Shown piece by piece: positions 35,964 to 49,189 of a stretch of DNA of 64,000 nt. The DNA is from Geosiphon pyriformis (taxonomy: Eukaryota; Glomeromycota; Glomeromycetes; Archaeosporales; Geosiphonaceae), in contig JAAOMT010000176.1 in NCBI GenBank assembly GCA_016748015.1, positions 169,238 to 233,237 of the forward strand. Direction: 5' to 3'. Under the pieces are notes generated by a model. The model made no database searches, was not told where the DNA came from, and saw only the letters and a program-made list of their open reading frames with translations. The position numbers were made by a program, and so were the translations under genes. Each line of letters begins with the position of its first letter. Within the stretch, counting starts at the first letter, position 1.

Positions 35964-36203
35964 GTGAGGGACCAGTCTCAGATTTTTGAAACAAAACCAA
36001 CTATTTGTGAATCAGAGAAAATTAGAATCACCAATTTCTACATACCAGCCAAAAACTATAAACACATTAAAATTTTTATCTACAACATAATTGGAAACAT
36101 CATTAAAATACCAAGTGGAATTACCATTAAATACTTAAGTACTGAAATTAAAAACCAACCACCAAACACCATTTCAGATTTTTATAACTGTGTAAATATG
36201 TAA
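35964..36203 (+). pseudogene. Domain between dUTPase and RT in element 2
   Basis: Beta-rich, 79 aa: CESEKIRITNFYIPAKNYK, then NIIKIPSGITIKYLSTEI and NQPPNTISDF. The same segment is recognisable in element 3 on the minus strand. It probably links the protease/dUTPase part to RT. No enzymatic motif seen. Confidence 0.55.
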
Positions 36204-36481
36204 GTATTATATTACAAACAATTTATGGATAAAAAAAATATTAATTGCTCTAACCAGAACAACTAGAGCAAATGAACTTAAATAATTTAGATCCACTTCA
36301 ACATATACAACTCAAGATACTACTTAACAATTTTACTAATGTATTTGTTAGTAAAAATAAATTTAGTAGAATTGATATTATTTAGCACCAAATTAAGACT
36401 AAAGATGCAATGTCAATAAAACAATAAGCATACAGAGTACTATTAACAAGTTATGAGATCATCTAACAAGAAATTAACAGA

Positions 36482-37276
36482 ATGTTAGACAATAAATTAA
36501 TTCAATTGTCTATGAATTCATGGTTATTACCAATAATACTAGTCCAGAAGAAGAATAAAAAAATCTGCTTTTGTGTAGATTATAAAAAATTCAATAGTAT
36601 TACTTATAGAGACAACTATTCAATTCCACAGATTCAGAAATTATTTAATACATTTGGAAGAAAAAAATGGTTCTTCATATTAAGCTTAAACAGTAATTAT
36701 TGGCAAGTAGCCATGAAACCAGAAAATAAGAAGAAGACTGCATTTACAATTAGAGAAGGGAATTTTAAATTCAATGTTATACTATTTAGCTTAACCAATG
36801 CTTTAGCCACTTTTTAATAACTTATAAAAATTATATATACTGGATTACTATAAAAATCAGTAGTAGTCTACTTAGATAACACCAATGTGTTTTCCAAAAT
36901 ACTTGATAATCATCTTTACTATCTACAACAAGTGTTTAAAAGACTAAAAAAAGCTGAATTAAAGTTGAATATTATTAAGTGTTTTTTTGGCAAAATAGAA
37001 CTCAAGTTTTTAGAACATGTTATAAGCAAAAATGGCATAAAAACAGATCCAAATAAAATTGAAATAGTCAAAAATTTTCTAGTATCAACCAACTTAACAA
37101 AACTAAGAGCATTTTTGGAATTCATAAAATATTATTATTGCTTTATTCAGAACTTCTCCAAACTAGCACAATTATTTCATCAGTTCCAAGCAAAAAATAT
37201 GGAATACAAATGGACTGAAACCCAACAAGAAGCTTTTAACATCTTAAAAAAAAGCTTATTTAAACACCAGTATTAA
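36482..37276 (+). pseudogene. Reverse transcriptase of element 2
   Basis: RT palm: ILVQKKNKKICFCVDYKKFN, NFKFNVILFSLTNALATF, then YLDN (mutated YLDD) and IIKCFFGKIELKFLEHVIS, YYYCFIQNFSKLAQLFHQF. A pair of stops follows ALATF. YLDN would abolish metal binding at the second Asp. Confidence 0.85.
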
Positions 37277-38796
37277 TTTATTCAGATTACAGCAAGCCAT
37301 TTATCATTATTATTAATGCATTTGGTCAAGCATTAGAAGCAGTATTGTTACAAAAAAAAGCAAATAAATAAGAACATTCAGTAACATATGTCAGCAGAAG
37401 TTTAAGTTCAGCCAAAAAGAACTATAAAACTCTAGCATTAGAACACTTAACTATTTATTAGGCTGTTATAAAATAGAAAGAATATTTAAGTCAAAAGTTT
37501 GATGTATATACAGATTACAAAGAATTGACATCAATCTAAAAGCAAAAATTTGGAAATAACTGCCATGTAAGATAAAAAATAGAACTATCACTATTCAATT
37601 ATACAGTATATTATAAAAGAGAAAAGAAAATGGAAATGCTAACAGTTTGTTATAAATAAAACAAATCTAAGAACGTTTTAACCCAAAAAAATATAACAAA
37701 AAGATGAACACACAAAAATATCAACAATTTTAACATTTTACTAATACTCAACTGTTCAAGAAAAAATTATTTCAGAAAAAACAAAACAACATAAAACAGC
37801 AAGCAAAATATTTTATTACTTACCAAAATATATTATACTGAAAAAACAGAAAATACTTAGATTAACTACTTAGAATAATTACAAAACCAGAGAAAAAATT
37901 AATACTGTTTAATATGTATTTAAATCCAACAGCAGAACACTTTTATAAAGAAACAACAATAGAAAGAACCAAAAAAAAATATTATTGGCCATCTATATAT
38001 TTAGACATCACTCAATATATTAAAATTGTGATGTTTGTTAAAAAAAAAAAGAAACAAGATCCAATGAACTGTTAAGACCAATCAAAGTAAGACAATTATT
38101 TAATTAAATTGAAATTAACTTAGTTAGATCATTAACAATAACCAGCAAAGACAATTATTATATAACAGTAGTTATGGACTATTTCACAAAATAATTAAAA
38201 ACAAAAGCAATTCAAAAAGCAGATGCAGAATCTGTAGCTGAATTTATTTACCAAGATTTAATTTGTTAACACAGATGTCCAAAAGAATTACTATTAGATT
38301 AAAAAACTCACTTTGTAAACAAAACATTAACAAAATTAAATCAAAGATTTGGAATTAAAAGACTATTATTATTACTATATCATTTATAAACAAATGGCTT
38401 AGTTAAAAAATTCAACAGAAATTTTTGTTATTATTATTTGAAACAAAATCTTAATATTCAGAACTTGTATACAGACAAAACAAAACAATTGTTTAATCTA
38501 ACAATATTGTATTAACTTGAACAATTTGTGAAAAAGAACAACTTATCTACATAGACATAAGCCATATACTGATTACAAGTAGGATTTCAAGACCAATCAA
38601 AAATACTACTGCATTTAACAATAAATACAGTAACCATTAATCAATTGAAAAAGATTACCAATATCCAATTTAAAGAATTACAAATCAAAATTTCCCAAAT
38701 AATTTTCAAAAAAAAAGTCAAAGAGTTAATCCAAGAAGAAAATTTAGAAAATTTAGAAGATTTTGATGGAGCTCAATATTAAAAAAAAAAGAATAA
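37277..38796 (+). pseudogene. RNase H and integrase remnants of element 2
   Basis: Heavily stopped. RNase H traces near 37,310-37,620 (YTDYKELTSI). Integrase near 38,100-38,430 (EINLVRSLTI, VVMDYFTK, ELLLD-stop-KTHFVN, TNGLVKKFNRN). The catalytic Glu position is Lys, as in element 1. A purine-rich run precedes LTR-B. Confidence 0.75.
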
Positions 38797-39749
38797 TATT
38801 ATTCATAGAAATTTAGAAATTTTTAATAAGAATATAAAGTAACTAATTAGAGATAAATGTAATAAGAAAAAAATTTCAAGATTCCTTTCAAAGAATTGCA
38901 GAATTTCAGAAATTGCAAAATTTTTCTTAAGGAATTGCAAGATTTCAGAAATTTTAAGATTTCTTTTAAAGAATTACAAAATTCCAAAAATTCCAGAATT
39001 CTTGACTAGAAAAATTAAAAAAATTAAAAAAATCTTATATAACAGTAATTATATATATATAACAAAAGTATTAGAAGCAAAAAAAAAATCCAGTTAAGAA
39101 ATTCAGTTTAAAATCAATATCTACAACTCATTAATTATTTAATATTCTTCTTTTCAAAAAGTAGTTTTTTATAACTTGAAGTGAAATCCAATCACATATT
39201 AATAAAATATTAATTATTATCTGAATTTATATTATTGTTATTTGATTAAAAAAATATTTATTGCTTTCACTCTATTAATACTTTATGTTAATAAAATCTA
39301 ATACTTAACCATACTAAACCAATAGCTTTTAATTATGACTATTAACAAAATACTAATTTTTTATTTTTTATTTTTTATTTTATTTATTTTCTTTTCTTTT
39401 GTTTTGTTTCATTGTTTATTAACTGAGTAAAAAAATTAAACACTGAGTATTTTAACATTAAAAATAATCTGATAAAAGACCCAGAAATAAAAATAGAGAT
39501 TTAAGAATAGCTTATCAGAAAGGCATGACTGTCAAAATAAACTGGCCAGCACATTGAAAAAAAAATTCATGGAATAAACTTCCAGAAAAATACTGAAACA
39601 ATCATTAAATTTCTGTCTATTATACAAAAAACTCAACTAAAACCTTCAGATTACCAAAATCTTTAGATATTACCAATACTACCAAGCTATTGAACACCAT
39701 ATTATAGGTTTGTTATTTATACCAACATCTCAAATAATTACCTATAACA
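38797..39749 (+). repeat. LTR-B: 3' LTR of element 2
   Basis: Begins TATTATTCATAG (eroded TGTTA) and ends ACCTATAACA. Aligns with LTR-A. Reverse complement of LTR-C 2.1 kb downstream. Confidence 0.87.
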
Positions 39750-39774
39750 ATAAGTATTTGTGTAAATATTATAT

Positions 39775-41852
39775 TAATATTAGATTTGTAGCCAAGATTA
39801 GCAGAATTGAAAGTAGTAGAGAAAAGACATTATTTTTTGCTGCTAGTATTTTTGTTGATAACACAATTTGAATTAAGAGCAACTAAATCTCTACACAATA
39901 TATTTTAAATATTACTAATAAGTTTTTTAGTGTCAATAATATTTCAATTAATAATAAAAAAACATTAGCTATTTTTATCAACCAGAATATTAAAACTGCT
40001 TTGCTAATAATCAATGGCTTGTCAATTTCTATTGCTAAAAAGAGTAAATTACATAAGTACTTAAGAATTTTTTTATTAACTAAGAGTTTTTCTAAGACTA
40101 GTATAGTTTAAGTTTATGTTTATATTAGGTTTTTTTTAATATAGTGCTAAAAAAAATAATTATAGACAAACAGTTTTCTTATTTGGTGTTGGCTATCTTA
40201 CAATCTATAGTTAATTATTGGTTACAGTTTAGTTTTGTCTTATTAAGTGTGTATTATAAGTAGAACATAATAATCAGAAAAGATCTAAAAATTAAGACTA
40301 ATTTGTCATGAAACTTTTCTAATAAAGCTTTATATCATCTTTTTTTGTATGGTTTAAAGTTTTTTAAGCAAATGTAGTTTAAAAAAAATTGGTTTTATTG
40401 GTTATTTTTTCTAATGCTTTGAATATTTTTAGATGTTTGTTCAAATACAGATTCTTGAATTTGCAGATTTTGAGGTGATTTTTTTTGAATTCTTTGCAGT
40501 TTTCTGTCAAGTTGTATGTTAGTTTAGTAAACAATTTTTTGGCTAAAGTAGTAAAAAATTTTTTGAACAATAATTTATCTTTGATAAACAATTTGTCCAA
40601 TATATTTTGCAATCCTAATAAATTTTTAATGTCGAATATTTTGGATAAAGCTTTGTACTATAGTTCTGTTTATTCTTTAAAGCAGTTTAAAATTTTATTT
40701 AATAACAGACTTCTAAACAAAAAAGAAAATGTGATGAATTGAAAAATGTTTTGTTAATAAAAAAAGTTAGATCTTAAAAGTTTTGTGCTTTGTTAGTTTA
40801 AACTAACATCTAAGTTTTTGAAAGATAAAAGTTTTTTGATGGCTAATTTTGCCAATACCAATAGGTTATTTAGCTTAAATATTTTGAAATCTAAAGTGTT
40901 TTTTAACATACAGAAACATTTACTTAAAGTTTGGTTTGGTTCTATTAAAATCTATACAAATAAGTTTTTGAAATATACTGGTTTTACTAAAGTTACAAGT
41001 AAAGTGGCTGCTTACTTTTTGGTTTTAAATATAAGTATTGGTGTTGGAGTGTATGAACTTTTATTTTTTACAATAGCCAAATTATAGATTGTTGTTCTAT
41101 TTTTAAAATGTGTTCTATTTTCTTGTGTAATAGTTTTATATTTAAATAGCCAAGTTACTATTAATGTATATGTATTTAAGACTGTGTTTACTGTGTCAAA
41201 CTTTCATAATTGATGCTAGATAGAAAGAAGACATATTGCTAATCTGATTAAATATAAGAATTTTTTTGTTAGTTAAGTAAAGATTAAAGAACATTCAGAA
41301 ATTTCAAACAATATAAAAACTAATATAATAACAGATAAGACTATTTTATATCTTTTTTTTTATTAATTGGGGTGTGAAAACATTTTATAATGGCTAAAAA
41401 AACAGCTGTATTTGGCAATATTTGTTATTTTATTTACAATTTGTACAAATTTATTAGTTATGCTTGATAAAAAGTTGGCTTTAATAATAATGTAATTTCA
41501 AGTAAGCTAATAAAAGAAGTAAATTAGTTGGCTACTGCAAAAATTTAACATTCTAACTTGTATATGTCTTCTGAATTTACTGGTAGGAAGTCTGTTAATC
41601 TGTATATATACTTAATAAAAGCTGTATATAAATAATTATCAATGGTGATTAAAAAAAAATTATATAATAAAATATATTCAAATGTAATTTGTTTGCTGTA
41701 TAATAAAGTGGAATTGTTAGATCATGTTTTTACTTGTATTGAAAATAATATTATTCAGCTAGAAATTTTAACAAAAGTTTTTGAATAGTAAGTCTTATTG
41801 GCAAGTGTTTACAATCCATCTTTTTTTGTTGTTTTGCAGACATTTTTTATGT
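39775..41852 (+). pseudogene. LINE (non-LTR) retrotransposon ORF2 fragment, 5' part present
   Basis: Eroded plus-strand frame: FVAKISRIESSREKTLFFAA, then FVDNTI (from the RT motif FVDD), SINNKKTLAIFINQN, HKYLRIFLLTKSFSKTSIV, SLQFSVKLYVSLVNNFLAKVV, then KVELLDHVFTC near 41.7 kb, part of a C-x2-C..H-x4-C zinc motif with the second Cys as Tyr. This arrangement matches an abundant LINE type I associate with arbuscular mycorrhizal fungi. The N-terminal endonuclease and first RT motifs are absent next to LTR-B. The ORF breaks at 41852 where element 3 inserted and resumes at 51806. Confidence 0.75.
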
Positions 41853-42715
41853 TGTTATAGATACTTATTTGGGTGGTTAGAATAAATAACAAACTCATAA
41901 CTTGGTGCTCAATAGCTTGATGATGTTGGTAATATTTGAAGATTTTGGTTGAATTTTTTATATAATAAACAGAGATTCAATAGTAATATCCTTTGATGAT
42001 GTTTCTAGTTTCTTTCTTAACTCTCAAGTTAATATGCTTTGATGTTCATAGTTTCTTAAAAGATTTTTTATCAATTTTTTTTTCAGCTTAGTGGTTAGTT
42101 TTCTGGTAAACTATCTTTAAATTTCAAGTGTCTACTCTTATTTCTGGGTCTTTTACCAGTTTTTTTGACATTAATTACTTAGCACTTAATTTTTTTTTAA
42201 TTAGTTAGTAAATCAATAAAACAACAAAAATAAAATAAAAAAAGAAATAAAAAAAAAAGAAATTAGTATTCTGTCAATAGCCATGATCAAAAGCTATTGT
42301 TTTAATATGGTTAAATATTAGATGTTATCAACATGAAGTATTAATAACTGAAAGAGTGATTCAAATTCTCAATCAAATAATAATAACATAAATTAGATAA
42401 TAATAAGTATATTTATTTGATATTTTGTTAATAAATTCACTTTAGATAATAGTAACTATTCATAAAGTAAGAGTTAATTAATAGATAAGAAAGAGGATGT
42501 GAAAATGGAAATTAAACCAAATTCTTTTTTTCTTACTTTTAATACTACTGTTATATATATATAGTTGGTATTATATGAGATTTCTGAAATTCTGCAATTT
42601 CTTATTAAAAATTCTAAAATTCTGAGATTTTGGAATCTTGAAATTTTTCTGTTACTATATTTTCTGATTGATTATTCTTTTAATTATATAATACTCTTAA
42701 TTTTTTTGAGTAATA
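41853..42715 (-). repeat. LTR-C: 3' LTR of element 3
   Basis: Starts TGTTATAGATAC and ends TTGAGTAATA on the plus strand. Aligns with LTR-D and with the reverse complement of LTR-A and LTR-B. Confidence 0.87.
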
Positions 42716-43639
42716 TTATTCCTTCTTTTTAATATTGAGCTCTATTAAAATTTTCTAAATTTTCTAAATTTTTTTCTTGGATTAGCTCTATAACTTTTTT
42801 CTCCAGAATTGCTTTTGTAATTTTCATTTGCAATTCTTTAAATTAAGCATTGATTAATTTTCCCAATTAATTAATTATTACAATATCTATTATTGAGTGT
42901 AGTAATATTTCTGGTCTGTCTCGAAATCTTATCTGTAATCAATAAATGGGTTTTGCATATATGAATAAATTGTTTTTTCTAACAAATTGTTTAATTTGTT
43001 GTAATTGAATTGGATCAAATTTTTTTCTTGTTTTGTTAGTATATAAGTTTTTGATGCTTATCTATTGTTTCAATTAATAGTAAAAAAATTCTTTGAATAT
43101 TGTTGTATTCATTGGTTTCATTTTTCTAAGATCAATTCCTCTTTTGGTATTGATATTTTTGAATTTTTCAATGTCTTTTCTATTTTTCTTATTATTTTAT
43201 CTACAGTATTTTCAGACATGTGATATCTAAAATATCATTTTTTGGTTTGGTTTTTTTATGGTATTTTTTTGTCTTTCTACTGTATTATGTGTTTATTAAT
43301 AGTGATTTCCAGACTTGATTCTTGTTGTTAAATCAATTGTAATAGTTTTTGTGCAAGTAAGTAAATGTTATTGGTGATTTCTATTTTTTCTTGTTGTTTT
43401 TGTCACACGTGCTGGTTTTTTATATACTGTTATAATAGATTACTTTAATGTATTCATTTTAATGATGATGATTGGTTCTAGATCTTATAAAATCTTATCT
43501 GGTTGAACTAGTATTCTTTGTATTTCCAGTTGTGAAATATTATTAATAGATAATAATATTATATTGTAATATGATTTCAGTTGATTTTCATATGCTGTTT
43601 TAGCTAAGATTTTGTTGTTTTATCTTAGTTTATAAGTTT

Positions 43640-44780
43640 TATTTCTAAAATTTTTTCAATGTGAAATGATTTGTTTTATTTAAAGTTAAATTTTTTACTC
43701 TATTGTTTTTTTGTTTTAATATAATATAAGAATACTTTGTCTCCAATTCTGAATTTAGCTGGTTTATCTGGTAATTGTTTATCATATTGTTTTTTTTGTT
43801 TTTTTTGTGACTTTTGAATGTTGTCAACTGCTCTTCATCTTTTGTTTTCTAATGTTTTCATTAATTTATACATTCTTCTTAGTAATGTTTTTTGGAAGTT
43901 GGTTTCTGTTATTGGTTCTATTGAATATGTGTTGATGTTTATCTCAACTGGTAATGTTGCTGTTCTACTATAAACAAATTCAAATAGTGTTGCTTGTATG
44001 GTATTTTGCTTCATTGTTTAATAAACAAATAGTACTAATAGTATAAACAAATCTCATTTGTTCTGGTTTTTTTGGCTGATTTTTGTTATTGTTTTACACA
44101 ATAGTTTATTGAATCTTTCTACTAAGCCATTTGTTTGTGGATAATATGGTAATGATAATAGTCTTTTAATTCCAAATCTTTGATTTAATTCTGTTAATGT
44201 TTTGTTCATAAAGTAAGTTCTTTAATTTAATAATAATTTTTTGAACATTTATGTTAACAAATTAAATTTTAGTGGACGAATTCAGCTATGAATTCTATAT
44301 CTGCTCTTTGGATTGCTTTTGCTTTTGGCAATTTTGTAAAATAGTCCATAACCATTACTATGTACTGATTGTTTTTGCTGGTTATTATTAATGATTTGAC
44401 TAAGTTAATTCTAATTCAATCAAATAATTGTTCTATTTTAATTGATCTTAGCAGTTTACTGGGCCTTATTTCTTCTCTTCTTTAATAAGCATTAGAATTT
44501 TGAACATATTGAATAATATCCAGATATATGAATAGCCAATAGTATTTTTTTCTGGTTTTTTCTATAGTTGCTCTTTTATGAAAATGTCCTGCTGTTGGAT
44601 TTGAGTACATGTTAAATAGTGTTGTTTTTTTTTTGGTTCTGTGATTACTCTGAGTGGCTGATCTAGATATTTTCTGTTTTTTTAATATAATATATCTTAG
44701 TAAGTGATAAAATATTTTGCTTATTGTTTTATGTTGTTTTGTTTCTTTTAAAATAATTTTTTCTTGAACTATTAAGTATT
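43640..44780 (-). pseudogene. Integrase of element 3
   Basis: Core traces with TNGLVERFNKL (catalytic Glu retained), VMDYFTKL upstream, and an open C-terminal piece 43645-43827 (ELETKYSYIILKQKNN). Many stops, several at expected Gln or Trp. Confidence 0.75.
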
Positions 44781-45308
44781 AATATAATATTAAAATTGTT
44801 AATATTTTTGTGTATTCATCTTTTGTTATATTTTTGGGTTGAAATGTTCTTAAATTTGTTTTATTTGTAACAAACCATCAGTATTTCTATTTTTTTTTCT
44901 CTTTTTATAATGTATTGTATAATTAAATGATAATAGTTCTATTTTTTATTTTGTATAACAGTTATTTCCAAATTCTTGTTTTTAAATTGATGTTAATTCT
45001 TTGTAATCAATGTATATGTCAAACTTTTGACTCAAATATTTTTTTCATTTCATAATAGTCTAATAGATAGCCAAATGTTCTAATGCTGGAGTTCTATAGT
45101 TTTTTTTAGCTGAACTTAAGTTTATACTGGCATATGCTATTGGGTGTTCTCTTTTATCTGGTCTTTTTTGTGACAATACAGCTCTTAATACTTAACCCAA
45201 TATATTGGTAATTATAATAAATAGCTTGCTATAATCTGAATAGATTAATACTAAAGCTTAAATGAGCTTTCTTCTTAAGATATCAAAAGCTTCTTGTTGG
45301 GCTCTTGT

Positions 45309-46080
45309 TTATTTATATTTGATGTTTTTGGCTTGAAGTTGATGAAATAATTGGGCCAATTTGGAAAAGTTTTGAATAAAATGACAGTAATATCTAGCAA
45401 ATTTTAAGAATGTTTTCAGTTCTGTTAAGTTAATTAGTACTAAAAAATTCTTGACTATCTTAATCTTGTCTGAATTCATCTTGATGCTGTTTTTGTTTAC
45501 AACATGTTTCAAGAATTTTAATTCTGTTTTACCAAAGAAGTATTTGATTGTATTCAATTTCAATCCAGCTCTTCTTAGTCTCTCAAACACTTGCTAAAAA
45601 TAGTGAAGATAATCATCAAATGTTTTTGAAAACACATTAGTATTATCCAAGTAGACTATTACTGACTTCTATAATAATCTCATATAAACAATTTTTATTA
45701 GTTATTGGAAAGTGGCTAGAGTATTTATTAAGTTAAAAGACATAATATCAAATTCGAAATTCTCTTCTCTGGTAGTAAATGCTGTCTTTTTTTTGTTAGT
45801 TGGATTTATGGTTACTTGTTAATAACCACTGTTTAGATCCAATGCTGAAAACCATTTTTTTCTTCTAAATACATTTAATAATTTTTGAATCTGTAAAGTT
45901 AGATAACTGTTTTTGTAAATAATACTGTTAAGTTTTCTGTAATTTACACAAAAGTGGATTTTTTCATTTTTCTTATGAACAAATATTACTGGTAATAATC
46001 ATAGACTTATTAATAATTGAATTAATTTATTGTTCAACATTCTGTTGATTTTTTGTTAAATAATTTTATGGCTTGTTAAT
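45309..46080 (-). pseudogene. Reverse transcriptase of element 3
   Basis: Open piece 45309-45590 covers the thumb (GLKLNTIKYFFGKTELKFL, YYCHFIQNFSKLAQLFHQL). Upstream (higher coordinates) the palm reads VVYLDNTNVFSK, with YLDN instead of YLDD, and KKSTFV-type remnants of the first palm motif. Confidence 0.82.
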
Positions 46081-46589
46081 GGTATTCTGTATGCTCATTG
46101 TTTTATTGGCATTGTATCTCTTATTTTAATTTGGTATTAAATAATATCAGTTTTACCAAATTTATTTTCACTGGCAAAAATGTCTGTGAAATTGTTAAGT
46201 AATATTTTAAGCTGCATATATTAAAATGGGTCAAAGTTTTCTAAATTCATTTGGTCCAAATGTTCTGGTTAAAACAAATAGTATTTTTTTTGTTTGTATA
46301 TTATTTGTAATATAATATCCACATATTTACAAAACTGTAGAAAATCTGAAATAATGTTTGATAGTTGGTTTTTAACTTTAGTGCTTAAGTATCTGATGGT
46401 AATTCTGCTTGGTATTTCGATGATGTTTCCAATTGTATTGTATATAAAAATTTTGATGTGTTTATTGTTCTTGATTGATATATAGAAATTGGTAATTCCA
46501 ATTTTTTTTGATTTACAAATAGTTGGTTCTGCTTCAAAAATCTGGGGCTGGTCTTTTACTTTTTTTTTATTACTAACATATACTGATTA

Positions 46590-47090
46590 TATGATAGAAT
46601 AGAAACTAATTAATTAATAGAGATAATTTCTCCCTTATCAATTGCTTCTTCCTTTGTTATATTGACTGGTATGTCTATTTTACTTGTGAATTTAAATCTA
46701 TTTTTCCTTCTGGCTGTGATCCTTAATTCTTTTCTTGTTTCTACTGGCACTAATTGAGCTATTTTTACCAAAGGTAAAAATATTGTTTGTGCTATCTTTT
46801 CATCTAATTCAATTATATATGATTTTTCTGAATTATTTTGTAGTATTACAATAATATTTCTTATATATTCTGCATCAATTATTTTTTCTTTAATATTGAT
46901 TTCTTTTTTTACTAATCTAGATCTAGATACTAACTAAACCATTATTGTTGTCAGAATTTCTAAGACTATTTTCAAATCAATATAAGTGTATATATTGGGC
47001 TCCAATGTCATAACATATTTTCTTAAATATTTCAGATCAAACTTTATATTAGTATTATATACTTGTTTTGGCATAATATCTTTATTATTA
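46590..47090 (-). pseudogene. dUTPase remnant of element 3
   Basis: NIKFDLKYLRKY (motif 1 eroded), SRSRLVKKEINI (motif 2), DAEYIRNIIVILQ (3), DEKIAQTIFLPL (4), RRKNRFKFTSK (5 eroded). Motif 2 is better preserved here than in element 2. Confidence 0.8.
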
Positions 47091-48399
47091 TTATTAAACT
47101 ATCTCAGTTTCTGCTTTATTGATAGATTTGGAAGCACAATATATTGCTTAGAGTTGTAATTAGAGTTTGAATTATTGTAGTTGTTGCTATAGTAAACAGA
47201 GCTGAAACTATTGTTGTCATTATCATTAGAGTCTAAATTGGAATTAAATTTTGATTCTAATTCTACTGCACATTTACTGGTTGGTTTTTTTTTTCTGGAA
47301 TTGAATAGATTATATGTAATAGTAGATTGTGAATGAGATTACAATCAGCACAATAATCAAAGTTACTAAGAATTAGGCAATGTTTACACAATCTTGTGTT
47401 TAACTGTTTTAAATACTACTTTTGCTTTTTTTTAGTGGGTGCTAGATTTTGGTAATGTTTATAGAAGTGTTCTGAATTATTCAAGATATCAATAAATACA
47501 TCTGAGTTAAAGATGAGGATAGGTTCAACAAGTTTTAATGGGTTATTTTTGATTACTAATATTTTATTAAGTAAAGTGTCTTTAATTTTAACACTTGCCA
47601 TTTGTCAAATTTTATCTTTGTTATGGAGATAGCCATCTAAGTATGATAGTACTTGGTTTTATGTAGTGTTGAAAAGCGTTTTTTGGTTTATCCAGTTATT
47701 AATTAGAATTGTGTACTAATACAATATGTTAAACATTCCTTCTTGACCAGAAATGTTGTTCCATATTTTTTTGTCAAATAGTGTTTTTTCACAAGCAAGA
47801 CATAATTTATTGTCTTACTTTTCTTGTTATTTTAGATAACCAAAATGCTCTTGGTAATACAATTTACAGTAATAATAAGTATGTATTCAGTAGTTTTTAT
47901 CTGGTGCAATCCAAGCTTTTATGAATAAAAGCTTCTTTTTGTAATTAATACACTTAAAAAAAATGTAGAGTGGTTTCTTTCTTGTGTCTATTGAATATGG
48001 TGTGTGCCAACTGTTAGTAGTTTTGCTGGTGTTGGTGGTGGTTTGTGGTTTGTTTTCCTTTTTTTTTCTTTGTTATTTCACAATAGAATTGGTAGTAGTT
48101 TGTTATAGTTTTCTTCTGTTCAAGATATTTAATATGCTTCTCAAATAAGTTTTTTTTTTTTTTTTTCTAATTTAATTAGTGACAATACTAGTATAGTGGT
48201 ATTTGTTTGGAAGTAGCCACATGTGGCAGGTACCTAAGTATGCTGACTGTTCTGACTGAATTATAGCTCTTGCATAGTCCAATTGAGTATTGCATTTGTT
48301 TTGAACAGCCAATTATTACTAACTAGTACTTGATACTAAATGGCTTTCATAACAAAAACTTTGATAAATGTCATAATGCTATTGACTTCAAACAGAAAG

Positions 48400-48780
48400 T
48401 TGTCAATTTTTTCAATAAGTGTTTTGGTGGCTCCATTAGCTATGATAATTTTAGTGTTGACAATGTGATCAACTTAGCAACCTAATTGGTTCATGAATTG
48501 TCATGTAATAATATTGTCTGCTAAACTACCATTCAAAATTAATTTGATCAGGTGACCATCAACTTTGGCATCTGTATATATGACAGTAATGGGTTTTGAA
48601 TTAAAGATGACTCTACTGAATAATAATATGAAGATTGGTTTTTTAATCTCAAAAGAAAATATTGCAAGAAGTGATTCGTTTTCTGTAATGGTAATTGATA
48701 GAATATTGCTAATAAGTATAGATTGTTTTTGGTTGGTTTCCAATAAATTGAATATGACAATTTTTGGAGATACCAAAAAA
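48400..48780 (-). pseudogene. Protease remnant of element 3
   Basis: AKVDGHLIKLILNGSLADNI is the retropepsin segment. The expected catalytic Asp is Asn. Then QFMNQLGC and, after further residues, a SNNWLFKTNAIL segment, as in elements 1 and 2. Confidence 0.72.
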
Positions 48781-49189
48781 CTTAAATAATGTTGAATATT
48801 CAGGTTTTGAGTGTAATTAGTTTCTAGATTAGGTTGTCATAATCCAGATTGTTGAACTGCTAAACTGAGAATTAGTTAGTGTATTACTATTGCTAATTAC
48901 TAATTCTGACAAATCTAAATAGTTCTTAGTTTTTGACTTCTGTTTTGAGATAAGTTCTGAAATTGATTCTGATTTGGTTAGAATTAATAAATAATTTGGG
49001 GCTAAAGTAATTAATAAATTATAAGTGTTGGTATCTGATAGATTAATGGCTAATAAATTGGCTGTATTATTTGAAAATAATGCAGCTGATATTGGTATTA
49101 TTTAAGTAATTGATTACTAACATAGTTTGGGATTTGAAATTTGCAATCAGAATTTTAATATTAATTTTCTGATTGTTGATTATTTTTTT

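Larger units (their letters stand above)
20662..39749 (+). mobile_element. LTR retrotransposon 'element 2' (Ty3/gypsy type), old, interrupted by element 1
   Basis: Bounded by LTR-A (20662-21623) and LTR-B (38797-39749). The internal region on the plus strand encodes Gag (21838-22603 continuing at 32575-33790), protease, Cys-rich linker, dUTPase, RT, RNase H and integrase, all with many stops. The purine-rich tract just before LTR-B and a primer-binding site after LTR-A (TT then TAGTACTTCC) fit an LTR element. Element 1 sits inside its gag. Flanks are unlike each other: a hAT fossil on the left and a LINE fragment on the right. The left flank ends ACAT, but no clear duplicate follows LTR-B, so a deletion or recombination is likely. 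Same family as element 3, opposite orientation. Confidence 0.88.
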
